From Flammeovirga aprica JL-4 (lineage in GTDB: Bacteria > Bacteroidota > Bacteroidia > Cytophagales > Flammeovirgaceae): a stretch of DNA of 64,000 bases. The translations under genes were made by a program, and so were the position numbers. Where the stretch lies: assembly GCF_012844305.1 (NCBI RefSeq), contig NZ_JABANE010000028.1:21767-85766 (forward strand). Reading direction: 5' to 3'. Shown here piece after piece: positions 1 through 8,782 of this stretch. Position 1 is the first letter of the stretch; the number at the start of each line of letters is the position of its first letter. The notes below the pieces were generated by a model. The model made no database searches. It was not told where the DNA came from and worked only from the letters and a program-made list of their open reading frames with translations.

Positions 1-1
1 G

Positions 2-1882
2 TATTGGCGTGATATCGACTTTCTCAATCAATATACAAATGAGGAATTGATCTCTATCTCTAATGACAATATTGATTTTCCATTAGGTTGTTTTCTGATG
101 GGAATGCACGAATACTCTTATTTTATTTATGCATGGGGTTACGCAAGTGTTGATGGTGGTTTAGGGTCCTATGATAAGTTGTTTCAGAATTTTGGAAAAC
201 CTTTGGGCAACTTTAAAAAAGAAGGATGGGTACTGTCAAGAGAATTTGAACATGGAAAAGTAACGGTGGATTTAGAAAGTAAATCTGCTAACATTGATCA
301 TTATTTAACCCCTTATTGGAGTAACGGACATTTGCATCACAATATAAAGGCAATGGAAAGTGAGAATTTAGGAGTCAAAAAAGAGACGCAGACGTCTCCA
401 TCCACAGCGGAATTCACTGCTACAAGAGCTCACTTTTTTCAGAAGGAAAATGAAAACGTTTCTTATATAAAACTTCCAATAGACGGTCAGATTCGAGCAG
501 AAGATTTAAAGACTTTTCAGTTGAGTATGATGGCGGGGAAAATCAAAGAAGTAGCAGGTGCCAATACACTTTTGACACTTACGTTGAAAAAGGATGGAAA
601 CTCAGCAACTCAACTTTCTCAAAGTACAAGTATTCTGACGTATGACAGCTGGCAAAATTATACTTTTGACTTTGAATACTTGACAAAGCTGGAGGACTAT
701 TATAATGAGGTTTATCTTCATTTTGATGGAGCAGACTTCAACTCAAGATCAGAAGAATATTATGTTGGTAGTTTGATGGGTTCCGCAATTGAGAAAGATG
801 ACTTTATACTCTGTGCCAGAACCAATCAATACGGAAATCAAGTGGTTGTATCTCTTGAAAATAACCATGATTTTGATACAGTACAGATCAATAGTCTTAC
901 CTTAAAATTGGAAGAAGAAACGGTGTCGCTCACCCCTGAATACAATGCTTTTAAAAAAGAAATTTATTTCGATTTACCGAAAATAATGATCAACCATGAG
1001 ATGGATAGTATTTTCATTACTTCCATGGAGGGAAGGATAACAGATACTTTTGGAAATGCATTAGAAAACGTATTGGAGATCAATATTGAAAACCTAACTT
1101 CCATTGATCTCAATGACTATTATTTTGCAGAAGGTACCAACGCTTTGATTGATTCTATGTACCCTTTTATGGGAGAAACTGAATTAGTAAACAACCCTAA
1201 TCTAGAATGTATAGTGGAGGAAGAGAAAGTTTTAAAGTTCACAAGGTCAGATAGTACAGTGCATTCTACGATGGTTTTTCATCTAAAAAATGATATTGAC
1301 TTTTCCATTTCCAAAGTGTTTACACTCAAAATCTTTCAACCCCAATTAGAACAGCCGATCACAGAGAATAGAATCAGTTGTTACTTGAGAAAAGATAATA
1401 ATGTGGAGACTCAAATTGCCGTTCATCAGAATATTGAAGTACAAGAAGAATGGATAGAAGTTGTTTTTGATTTCTCTGATGTAGGCTTTTTAGAAAGTGA
1501 TTACAATCAGGTGAATCTATTTTACGCTTCGCCTGATACAGATTTTGATGCATCCTCTTTGTCTATCTATTTTACAGCATTAAAAGGTCCCTCCGTAATA
1601 GGAGAAAATAATAGAGTCAGTACGGACAATGAGATCATTAATGCAATAGATTTAGATTCGTATGAATCTTTTTCGTTATATCCAATTCCTGCAACATCGA
1701 TAGTACACTTTTCAGAACCATTACAGTGGGTGAATATTACAGATGTTTTAGGGAAAAACAGCGTATTAAAATCAGGATTGTCAACTCATATTGATGTACA
1801 ACAACTTCCCAAGGGAGTGTATGTATTGCAAGGCAAAAAAGTGAACGCAGAAGTGGTCACTCAAAAATTTGTAAAGGAATAA
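2..1882 (+). CDS. Secreted glycoside hydrolase-like protein, 3' part, with T9SS sorting domain
   Basis: The frame is open to the left window edge, so the 5' end is missing; an internal TTG at 47 is not the true start. The first ~100 visible residues (MGMHEYSYFIYAWGY, then KPLGNFKKEGW and SREFEHGKVTVDLE) look like the end of a TIM-barrel glycosidase-type catalytic domain, but I cannot name the family. Two copies of the module that recurs in this locus follow (roughly residues 115-265 and 370-530 of the visible protein), with the signature W(I/V)E-V-x-F-D-F and a Ser/Tyr-rich strand ending in L-K-G-P. The last ~75 residues form a T9SS type A C-terminal domain (LYPIPATS, then LPKGVYVLQ). It is probably exported across the outer membrane and attached to the cell surface. 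A hairpin terminator follows, so it is the last gene of its transcript, just upstream of susC. Confidence 0.7.
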   Translation, partial: YWRDIDFLNQYTNEELISISNDNIDFPLGCFLMGMHEYSYFIYAWGYASVDGGLGSYDKLFQNFGKPLGNFKKEGWVLSREFEHGKVTVDLESKSANIDHYLTPYWSNGHLHHNIKAMESENLGVKKETQTSPSTAEFTATRAHFFQKENENVSYIKLPIDGQIRAEDLKTFQLSMMAGKIKEVAGANTLLTLTLKKDGNSATQLSQSTSILTYDSWQNYTFDFEYLTKLEDYYNEVYLHFDGADFNSRSEEYYVGSLMGSAIEKDDFILCARTNQYGNQVVVSLENNHDFDTVQINSLTLKLEEETVSLTPEYNAFKKEIYFDLPKIMINHEMDSIFITSMEGRITDTFGNALENVLEINIENLTSIDLNDYYFAEGTNALIDSMYPFMGETELVNNPNLECIVEEEKVLKFTRSDSTVHSTMVFHLKNDIDFSISKVFTLKIFQPQLEQPITENRISCYLRKDNNVETQIAVHQNIEVQEEWIEVVFDFSDVGFLESDYNQVNLFYASPDTDFDASSLSIYFTALKGPSVIGENNRVSTDNEIINAIDLDSYESFSLYPIPATSIVHFSEPLQWVNITDVLGKNSVLKSGLSTHIDVQQLPKGVYVLQGKKVNAEVVTQKFVKE

Positions 1883-1890
1883 AAGTAACG

Positions 1891-1932
1891 GAGGTTTCGA
1901 GTAAATTGTAATGATAAGGTACTCGAAACCTC
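1891..1932 (+). terminator. Hairpin terminator after the first hydrolase gene
   Basis: Perfect 13-base arms GAGGTTTCGAGTA (1891-1903) and TACTCGAAACCTC (1920-1932) lie 9 bases after the stop codon. The U-tract is weak (TCAAAAATT). Confidence 0.7.
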
Positions 1933-2048
1933 AAAAATTGAGGCGTTTAGTACTTGAGTTTATAAAAATATTACTAATTTCCCATCAATGATTTTTTAAT
2001 ATTTATTTCACCTCGCTTTTGTAACAGAAAACCTGATTTTAACTGCTT

Positions 2049-2117
2049 TAGACCATAAATAGACCATAGTTTGTAATTTTTGGATAACATTTTACAGAAG
2101 CGTAACCTCTACATTTG
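2049..2117 (+). promoter_or_regulatory. susC promoter with operator-like motif
   Basis: Two copies of TAGACCA (2049-2055 and 2060-2066) are followed by TTTGTAATTT (2070-2079) and the Bacteroidota-type -7 box TACATTTG (2110-2117), 43 bases before the start codon. The same motif series with the same 51-base spacing from TAGACCA to ACATTTG recurs upstream of the gene at 12100. I infer a binding site for the regulator of this locus; no such regulator is encoded in the window. Confidence 0.6.
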
Positions 2118-2160
2118 CTTTACAAGCAAGTAATTTTTTATCATCTATTTAGAAATTGAA

Positions 2161-5100
2161 GTGAAGAAAGATTATTACAAATCAAGCCTCTTTCTATTTT
2201 TTGTTCTATTCGCATTACTATCATTTGACGCACAAGTTTTCGCTCAAAATTTTACTGTAGAAGGAACGATCAATAGTAAAGACGGAACATTGCCAGGAGC
2301 AATGATTACAATTAAAGGAAAGTCCGGTATGGGAACTGTTACAGACATGCATGGACGCTATAAACTTTCAGCAAATAAAGACGATATACTCGTAGTATCT
2401 TACTTGGGTTTTGTGACGAAAGAAGTACCAATAAATGGTAGATCTTCAATAACGATCATAATCCAAGAAGAATTCAATGAATTAGAAGAAGTCATTGTCA
2501 TTGGTTACGGGACGCAAAAAAAGGAAGATCTTACTGGAGCAGTGGGGAGAGTAGGAGAAGATGTGCTGGAAAAAACGTCGCAAGCCTCTTTTGAAAATGA
2601 ATTACAAGGTAGAATGGCAGGTGTACAAGTAACCACCAACTCCGGACAACCTGGTGCATCTTCTTCCATTCGAATCCGTGGTGTCAACTCATTGGGTGGC
2701 AATTCAGCACCTTTGTATGTGATTGACGGTGTGCCTTTAGCTTCAGGCACCAATGCAGGAATGGAGCAAGAAGAAGGAGCACAAATGAGTGCATTAGCAG
2801 ATTTGAACCCTAAGGATATTAAATCCATTGAAGTTTTGAAAGATGCATCTTCTACCGCCATTTATGGAGCGATGGGTTCTAATGGTGTTATTTTGATTAC
2901 CACTAAAAAAGGTTCAGCAGGAAAAACGAGAGTCAATGCCTCTGTCAATTATTCAGTGCATGAAGTAGCTCCTTGGTCATATATGGACATGATAGATGCA
3001 AATGACTTTGTAAAGTTACGTAAGGAAGCCGGTCATAATGTTTCGGATTCATTATTAGCCGTAGCCAATAACGGTCAGATGTCAAGTACGGATTGGCAAA
3101 AGGAATTTTATCAGCAAGGACATACTGTAGACGGAAACGTTACAATTTCTGGAGGTACACAGAAGTTTAACTTTTATACTTCGGCAGGTTTGTATGATTC
3201 AGAGGGTATTATTCCTAACTCAGGATTCTCAAGGTTTTCTTTGAGAGGAAATATGAATGCTCATTTATCTGAAAAGGTGATGTTTGGTTCTACCTTAAAC
3301 CTCACACGAAGTGAATCAAAAGTAGTGAATACAGCCACTAGTTTTAACGGAAATGAAGGACAGTCGAGTGTAGTATATCAAACGTTAAGAACGCAACCAA
3401 CGATGACACCTGATGGGAAAAACTCATTAGGTTCTGATTCTACAATCGCTGATTTACTCAATACACCTACTACTTATGTCAATAGTAATACCTATGATTA
3501 TATCAACAATAATCTTTTAGGTAATTTCTATTTAAAGTATAAAGTGATAGATGGATTGGAAGCGGAGTCACGTTTTGGTTTCTTTCTTAGCCAAAGAGAG
3601 AATTCATTTTACAGAGACAGAAGCTTATACATTCAAGGTTTCAATGCTGGATGGGCCAGAAGAAGATATACCAATGTAATGACTTGGAACTGGGACAATA
3701 TGATTCGTTACAACAAGTCATTCGGTAGGTTGAAAACCCAAAACTTAATCATGGGAAGTATGCGTTATTTGGGAGTGGATTGGAGTCAGCAAGAAGCCAA
3801 AAATTTCCCTACGGATAATAACTTATACTATGATATGGGAGCCGGTTTATTACAGCTTCCTAATATGTCAGGAAACCAAGAATCAACATTGATGTCAGGT
3901 GTAGCTAGATCAATCATCAGCTTTGATCAGAGGTATTTCTTAACCTTATCATTAAGAGCAGATGGAGCTTCACAATTTGCCAAAGGAAATAAATGGGGGT
4001 ATTTCCCTGCTGCCGCCGCATCTTGGAAGATTAACAATGAGAACTTTTTAAAAGACAACAAAAATATTGATTTGTTAAAACTGAGAGTAGGGTATGGTAC
4101 AAACGGTAATCCGGCTTCAACGGTCGGCCAATCACTGAATACCTACACCACTAACAGAGTTATATTAGGAGATCCGGCCAATCAGTACTCTGTATTAAGA
4201 GAAGCTTCTTTTACCAACGATGAGTTGAAATGGGAGATGACAAAAGAAATCAATTTAGGATTGGATGTAGCAGTGTATAAATCGAGACTTTCATTGACGG
4301 CGGATTATTACAACAAAGATACTGAAGACCTTCTTTTGGTGACCAATGTACCTTCTTATTCAGGATTTCAGACTGGTTTATTGAATGTAGGTTCTATCAA
4401 TAATGAGGGTATTGAATTGTCATTGACAACGGTCAACGTAGAGAAAGAAAACTTTACTTGGTCAACCACTTTGGCTTATACGCAGTCTAAAACCATGATT
4501 ACATCACTCAGAACAGATACACTAAGTACAGGGTATCAAAACCCATGGATCACTGGCCCAACACAGCGTTTGATTGTCGGTGAAGAATTGGGTGCATTTT
4601 GGGGTTTCAAAACAGATGGTGTATATCAGTACGAAGATTTTATAGAGTTTCAAGGAATGACGCAAGCTGAAGCATCAGCAAAATACAAGTCAGATGTAGA
4701 ACAGCATGGTTATAATGTGACGTACACACCTTGGAAAGAAACAGACAGATTGCAGGCACAGCATCCTGGACAGCAGAAGTACAAGGATTTGAATGGAGAT
4801 GGAAAAATATCCGAAGATGATAAGACAGTCATTGGCAGGGCACAACCTGATTTTATTTGGTCTATGGATAATAAATTTTCCTATAAAAATCTTGAGTTCA
4901 GTTTCTTTATAGTGGGAGAACACGGTCGTGAAATGGCGAACTTAACGGATTGGAGATTATCGTTTATGGATGGAAACTCGAATGTAAAACAGGAAAACTT
5001 TGATAACCGATGGACACCTGATAATCCAAGTGAAACCCATCATGCACCAAGAAGAAGTAACTCACAAAACAATATACTTTTCAGTGATGCTGTTATTGAA

Positions 5101-5331
5101 GACGCTTCTTTTATCCGATTGAAAAGAATCAATTTGAGTTACCGATTCAAGTTAAAAGAAACACGAGGTACACTTACTTTATCAGCCAATGATGTCTATA
5201 CTTGGACCAACTACAAAGGGTACAATCCTGATGTGTCATTGGGAGGAAATAATTCATTGATGATGGGACATGATTATGGTATTTACCCATTACCGATTAC
5301 ATATACTGTTGGATTAACTTTAAGCTTATAA
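2161..5331 (+). CDS. SusC-type TonB-linked outer membrane glycan transporter
   Basis: This 1056-residue protein is the outer-membrane barrel of a SusCD pair and imports oligosaccharides using TonB energy. Residues 1-29 form a signal peptide ending at VFAQ. Residues 30-105 are a carboxypeptidase-regulatory-like beta domain. The SusC signature EEVIVIGYGTQKK is at 109-121, followed by the plug (LQGRMAGVQV, IRIRGVNS, LYVIDGVPL) and a long barrel ending in an aromatic-rich strand and LSL. The start is GTG, chosen because it directly precedes the signal peptide. SusD begins 3 bases after the stop, so the two are co-transcribed. Length and order are typical for the family. Substrate cannot be read from the sequence; the neighbouring sulfatases suggest a sulfated glycan. 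Confidence 0.96.
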   Translation: MKKDYYKSSLFLFFVLFALLSFDAQVFAQNFTVEGTINSKDGTLPGAMITIKGKSGMGTVTDMHGRYKLSANKDDILVVSYLGFVTKEVPINGRSSITIIIQEEFNELEEVIVIGYGTQKKEDLTGAVGRVGEDVLEKTSQASFENELQGRMAGVQVTTNSGQPGASSSIRIRGVNSLGGNSAPLYVIDGVPLASGTNAGMEQEEGAQMSALADLNPKDIKSIEVLKDASSTAIYGAMGSNGVILITTKKGSAGKTRVNASVNYSVHEVAPWSYMDMIDANDFVKLRKEAGHNVSDSLLAVANNGQMSSTDWQKEFYQQGHTVDGNVTISGGTQKFNFYTSAGLYDSEGIIPNSGFSRFSLRGNMNAHLSEKVMFGSTLNLTRSESKVVNTATSFNGNEGQSSVVYQTLRTQPTMTPDGKNSLGSDSTIADLLNTPTTYVNSNTYDYINNNLLGNFYLKYKVIDGLEAESRFGFFLSQRENSFYRDRSLYIQGFNAGWARRRYTNVMTWNWDNMIRYNKSFGRLKTQNLIMGSMRYLGVDWSQQEAKNFPTDNNLYYDMGAGLLQLPNMSGNQESTLMSGVARSIISFDQRYFLTLSLRADGASQFAKGNKWGYFPAAAASWKINNENFLKDNKNIDLLKLRVGYGTNGNPASTVGQSLNTYTTNRVILGDPANQYSVLREASFTNDELKWEMTKEINLGLDVAVYKSRLSLTADYYNKDTEDLLLVTNVPSYSGFQTGLLNVGSINNEGIELSLTTVNVEKENFTWSTTLAYTQSKTMITSLRTDTLSTGYQNPWITGPTQRLIVGEELGAFWGFKTDGVYQYEDFIEFQGMTQAEASAKYKSDVEQHGYNVTYTPWKETDRLQAQHPGQQKYKDLNGDGKISEDDKTVIGRAQPDFIWSMDNKFSYKNLEFSFFIVGEHGREMANLTDWRLSFMDGNSNVKQENFDNRWTPDNPSETHHAPRRSNSQNNILFSDAVIEDASFIRLKRINLSYRFKLKETRGTLTLSANDVYTWTNYKGYNPDVSLGGNNSLMMGHDYGIYPLPITYTVGLTLSL

Positions 5332-5334
5332 ACC

Positions 5335-6960
5335 ATGACGAACTTTACTAAATATAGCTTACTGCATTTTTTAATAGGCGTTTTTATTTTTTCAACTTCA
5401 TGTTCAAATTTTCTAGTTGAAGATCCTAAAAACCTGATCACAGAAGACGAGATACCACAAACTGCAGAAGGGGCTCAGATGTTGACATTGGCTCCTTATG
5501 AGAATTGGGTAGAAGGAACGAATTTATACGCTCGTTTTATTCCGTTATGGGATGTTGGGACAGATGATATGTCTGCCTCTTTCAACTTAGGATCAATTGT
5601 CGATACCTATGTTTTGCATAAAGTGAGTTCATCTCAACCTTTTATGTATTCGGGAGTTTGGACGCCACTTTGGAGAGGGGTAGCCGACTGTAATAAAGGA
5701 ATGGAGTTGATCAGCAAAATGGATGCTGTAGATCCAAATATCCGAAGCAGTCATATTGCCGAACTGAAAGTGATGAGAGCCTTATATTACTATCATTTAG
5801 TAAGAATGTTTGGAGACGTGCCTTCAGTGACGAAATCTACAAATAAGCTCAGCGAAATCACATCAATCTCAAGAGTGAATGCTTTAGAAATATACCATAC
5901 TATCATTATTCCTGATTTAAAAGAAGCTTTAGAAGATCTACCAGAGAGTTATTCAAGTGAATTTAAAGGAAGAATGACAAAAACGTCTGCCAATGTGATT
6001 TTATCAGAAGTCTATTTGACTTTGGCAGGGTGGAGAAAGACAACGGAAGGAAATATGGTTCTTGGGTTGGCTACAAATTATGATTCAGCAATGGTTTATG
6101 CTGAAAAAGCAATTCATAACAACGGAGGCTTTGATATTTTCGAGCAAGGTGACGGTGAAACGCCAGCGTGCGGAATGCCATGGAGAAATCGTTTCTCGAA
6201 AGAATCAGTTGTTGAGTTCGGAAATATATCAGGTGTAAATGAAGGACTTTATTTGGTGACAGAATCAAATATGGGAAGCAATTCACTTTTCTGGGGTGTA
6301 AGAGGCCCTTCTTTCAACGGAGCACAAAGAGGCTGGTATATTCCTACTCCTGATCTATATAGAGCATTTGAAGAAGATGATCAAAGAAGAGAATGGAGTA
6401 TGTTGACCAAAACTACTATGGCCAATGGAGAAACAGGTTTCAGTAATCCTCTTTTTCATAAGTGGTGCGACCCTAATCTTTACAGAGGTGTAGATGGAGC
6501 ATTGAATCATGATGGTAATATCAACATCGTGTTATATAGAATTGCAGATGCAATGTTGATTTATGCTGAAGCATCAAATGAAGTCAACGCTGGACCAACT
6601 GCAGAAGCTTATGCACAGCTCAATCGTTTAAGAGAAAGAGCAGGTCTTTTACCACTAGCGGAAGGTCTTTCTTATGAAGAATTTAGAGAGGCAGTGTGGA
6701 AGGAGAGAAGAGTAGAATTGAACGGAGAGGTAAAGAGGAAGTTTGATTTGGTAAGAACCAATCGCTTGAAAGAAAAGTCAGATGCAAGAGTGATTTATTA
6801 TCATTCATCTGATAATCCAGAATGGCCTTTAAATGTAGAAAAAGACTCTATTTTGGTAACCTATGAGCCTTATCCTTACCCAAGACATGAGTACATCTGG
6901 CCTATACCAATTGAAGAATTGACCATGAATAATTCTTGGAAACAAAATAGCGGGTATTAA
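5335..6960 (+). CDS. SusD/RagB-family surface glycan-binding lipoprotein
   Basis: A 541-residue lipoprotein that forms the lid of the SusC transporter and captures glycan at the cell surface. The signal peptide ends in a lipobox with Cys23 (FSTSC-SNFL). The family pattern is clear: an early FLVEDPKN-like segment, helical TPR-like repeats (HIAELKVMRALYYYHLV; ANVILSEVYLTLAG), the late segment LIYAEASNEVN...YAQLNRLRERAGL, and FREAVWKERRVEL followed by RKFDLVRTNRLK near the C-terminus. It starts 3 bases after susC and ends 2 bases before the next gene, indicating a tight operon. Cell location and function follow from the family; substrate is unknown. Confidence 0.95.
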   Translation: MTNFTKYSLLHFLIGVFIFSTSCSNFLVEDPKNLITEDEIPQTAEGAQMLTLAPYENWVEGTNLYARFIPLWDVGTDDMSASFNLGSIVDTYVLHKVSSSQPFMYSGVWTPLWRGVADCNKGMELISKMDAVDPNIRSSHIAELKVMRALYYYHLVRMFGDVPSVTKSTNKLSEITSISRVNALEIYHTIIIPDLKEALEDLPESYSSEFKGRMTKTSANVILSEVYLTLAGWRKTTEGNMVLGLATNYDSAMVYAEKAIHNNGGFDIFEQGDGETPACGMPWRNRFSKESVVEFGNISGVNEGLYLVTESNMGSNSLFWGVRGPSFNGAQRGWYIPTPDLYRAFEEDDQRREWSMLTKTTMANGETGFSNPLFHKWCDPNLYRGVDGALNHDGNINIVLYRIADAMLIYAEASNEVNAGPTAEAYAQLNRLRERAGLLPLAEGLSYEEFREAVWKERRVELNGEVKRKFDLVRTNRLKEKSDARVIYYHSSDNPEWPLNVEKDSILVTYEPYPYPRHEYIWPIPIEELTMNNSWKQNSGY

Positions 6961-6962
6961 TC

Positions 6963-8600
6963 ATGATAAATAATATGAAAACATATAGTAACAGCATTAT
7001 AAGCTTTGTCATGATTCTCCTTTTAGGAAGTTGTGCACAAAAAGAGGAGCAAAAAGCAATGCAAACGGTCACAGAAGTGTACATCAGTCCATGGCAGGAG
7101 CCGTATGGATTACAAGTAGAGGATTCACTACAGTTTATGGCTTTCGTTCAGCCAGAAGATGTAAGGTCAGAGGATGTTGTTTGGTCGGTGCTTCAAGGAG
7201 ACGGCATTGTAAAGGTAGATGAAACGACAGGATGGGTAGTAGCTCAAAAAGAAGGATGGACTTCTCTTGTTGCGGAGCATGTTCCGTCAGGTATTCAGGA
7301 TACTACATTTATTGTAGTTGGAGAAGAAATAAGTGAAGTGGAAACGATTCAGTTTTCAAAAAGACTTTATGATGTAGTAGAAGGAAGAAGCATTCAGGTA
7401 ATTGCCAATACCAACCCTTTTGATGTAAATGATTTAGGGTTGATCCGATATGGCGTAGAAGATGAAAGTATTGCGAATATTGATGGATCAGGCTTAGTTT
7501 CTGCGCATTCACCGGGTTTGACTGTTTTGACTTCCTACACTAATAACTTTTTAAAAGAGCAAATTGTCAGTGAAGCAGTTTTAAAAGTACACGAATTGAT
7601 TCCTATTACGGCTATCAATGATTTGCCACAACAGGTAATTATAGATAGAGGAGCAGACCTTAAATTAGAGTTTACTTATCTCCCAGAAAATGCAAACGAT
7701 ACTATTTTTGACTATTACACATCGGACAGTACGATTGTAGTAATCGAAAATCAAACATTGAAAGCAGTTGGAGAAGGAAAAGCTTTTGTTTTTATCTCCA
7801 ATGGAAAAATCACTGCAGGACCTGTTACAGTCAATGTTATTGCACCTGTTCCTGCTGAAAGTATGACCATCAATATTCCAGAAGAAACTGTATTGCCTTC
7901 ATTTGGAGAGACACTTGCATTGACCACTACTTTCATACCTGAAAATACGACCAACAAAAATGTAACTTGGAGTTCTTCAGATGAGACGATTTTAAGTGTC
8001 AACGAAAAAGGAGTAGTTATGGCAATAAGCGAAGGTGAAGCTATCATCAGAGCTGTTGCTGAAGATGGAGGATTGACAGATGAAATCACGATTAAAGTAG
8101 AAACAACGGTCCAATATTATGTAGAAGGAGATGATGAAAATAATCTTGCTGATTTTGGCGGAGCCTACCAGTTAGATGTAACTACCGTGATTGATGATTC
8201 AAGGTTAGGTGAAGAAGAGGAAGTGATGCAAATTATAAGAAATGACAATCCTTACCCTAATCTCACTTTTGATCTAGATCAGCCACTTGATCTACAGAAA
8301 AATGGCGTTTTCAAACTATGGTTGAAAACTACGGATCCAGGAAAAGTAGTTAAAAATAATATCATAAGCCTTGTAGTAAGAAATACTGCGGGTGAAGGAG
8401 CAACCCAATTGAAATTAGATCAGGATATCGTAACAGACCGTTATGGAGAGTGGGTAGAGTATACTTTCGATTTCTCTCACCTCACTGCCAAAACTGAGTA
8501 TCAAAAAGTTGTGATCTTCTTTGCTATCAATAGTGATGATGGATCAGCCGTTGGTATGGAATATTTCCTCAATGATATCAGAGGACCTTATTTACAATAA
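6963..8600 (+). CDS. Surface lipoprotein with Ig-like (BIG2) repeats and locus-specific module
   Basis: This protein sits in the SusE/F position and is probably an auxiliary surface glycan-binding lipoprotein. The lipobox LLLGSC places the lipidated Cys at residue 24 of this start; the in-frame ATG at 6975 (MKTYSNS) gives a more usual signal length and may be the real start. Residues ~35-380 contain about four bacterial Ig-like domains, the last one a classic BIG2 (ENTTNKNVTWSSSDETIL, then GVVMAISEGEAIIRA). The C-terminal ~150 residues are the module found in the neighbouring genes (GEWVEYTFDFSHLT, ending in YFLNDIRGP). It starts 2 bases after susD. Assignment as glycan binding is inferred from position and architecture, not from a known family match. 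Confidence 0.75.
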   Translation: MINNMKTYSNSIISFVMILLLGSCAQKEEQKAMQTVTEVYISPWQEPYGLQVEDSLQFMAFVQPEDVRSEDVVWSVLQGDGIVKVDETTGWVVAQKEGWTSLVAEHVPSGIQDTTFIVVGEEISEVETIQFSKRLYDVVEGRSIQVIANTNPFDVNDLGLIRYGVEDESIANIDGSGLVSAHSPGLTVLTSYTNNFLKEQIVSEAVLKVHELIPITAINDLPQQVIIDRGADLKLEFTYLPENANDTIFDYYTSDSTIVVIENQTLKAVGEGKAFVFISNGKITAGPVTVNVIAPVPAESMTINIPEETVLPSFGETLALTTTFIPENTTNKNVTWSSSDETILSVNEKGVVMAISEGEAIIRAVAEDGGLTDEITIKVETTVQYYVEGDDENNLADFGGAYQLDVTTVIDDSRLGEEEEVMQIIRNDNPYPNLTFDLDQPLDLQKNGVFKLWLKTTDPGKVVKNNIISLVVRNTAGEGATQLKLDQDIVTDRYGEWVEYTFDFSHLTAKTEYQKVVIFFAINSDDGSAVGMEYFLNDIRGPYLQ

Positions 8601-8603
8601 TAA

Positions 8604-8770
8604 AAAGAGGGAAGAGGGATGAGGTAAGAGGGAAGAATGAAGAATTAAGGTCGTTAAGTAATGAGATTCATGTGATTTTCAATCAAGTATATGATCTTTT
8701 ATAGATACTACCCACGATACACTACTCTTCCCTCTTCCCTTTTCATTCTTATCTCATCCCTCTCCCCTCA
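8604..8770 (+). repeat. Purine/pyrimidine inverted repeat after the lipoprotein gene
   Basis: A purine-rich arm (8604-8649, units like GAGGGAAGA, GATGAGGTAAGA, GAATTAAG) begins 3 bases after the stop codon. The matching pyrimidine arm (8724-8770, CTTCCCTCTTCCC...ATCTCATCCCTC) ends just before the next gene. The RNA could fold into a long hairpin. The same family occurs at 24611, 30507 and 44127. Confidence 0.7.
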
Positions 8771-8782
8771 ATCTACGATAGT

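Noticed and set aside
2505..2861. 118-codon reverse ORF within susC
   Set aside because: Lies fully inside a strongly supported gene, with no protein-like features.
7751..8089. 112-codon reverse ORF within the Ig-like lipoprotein gene
   Set aside because: Shadow of a well-supported coding frame.
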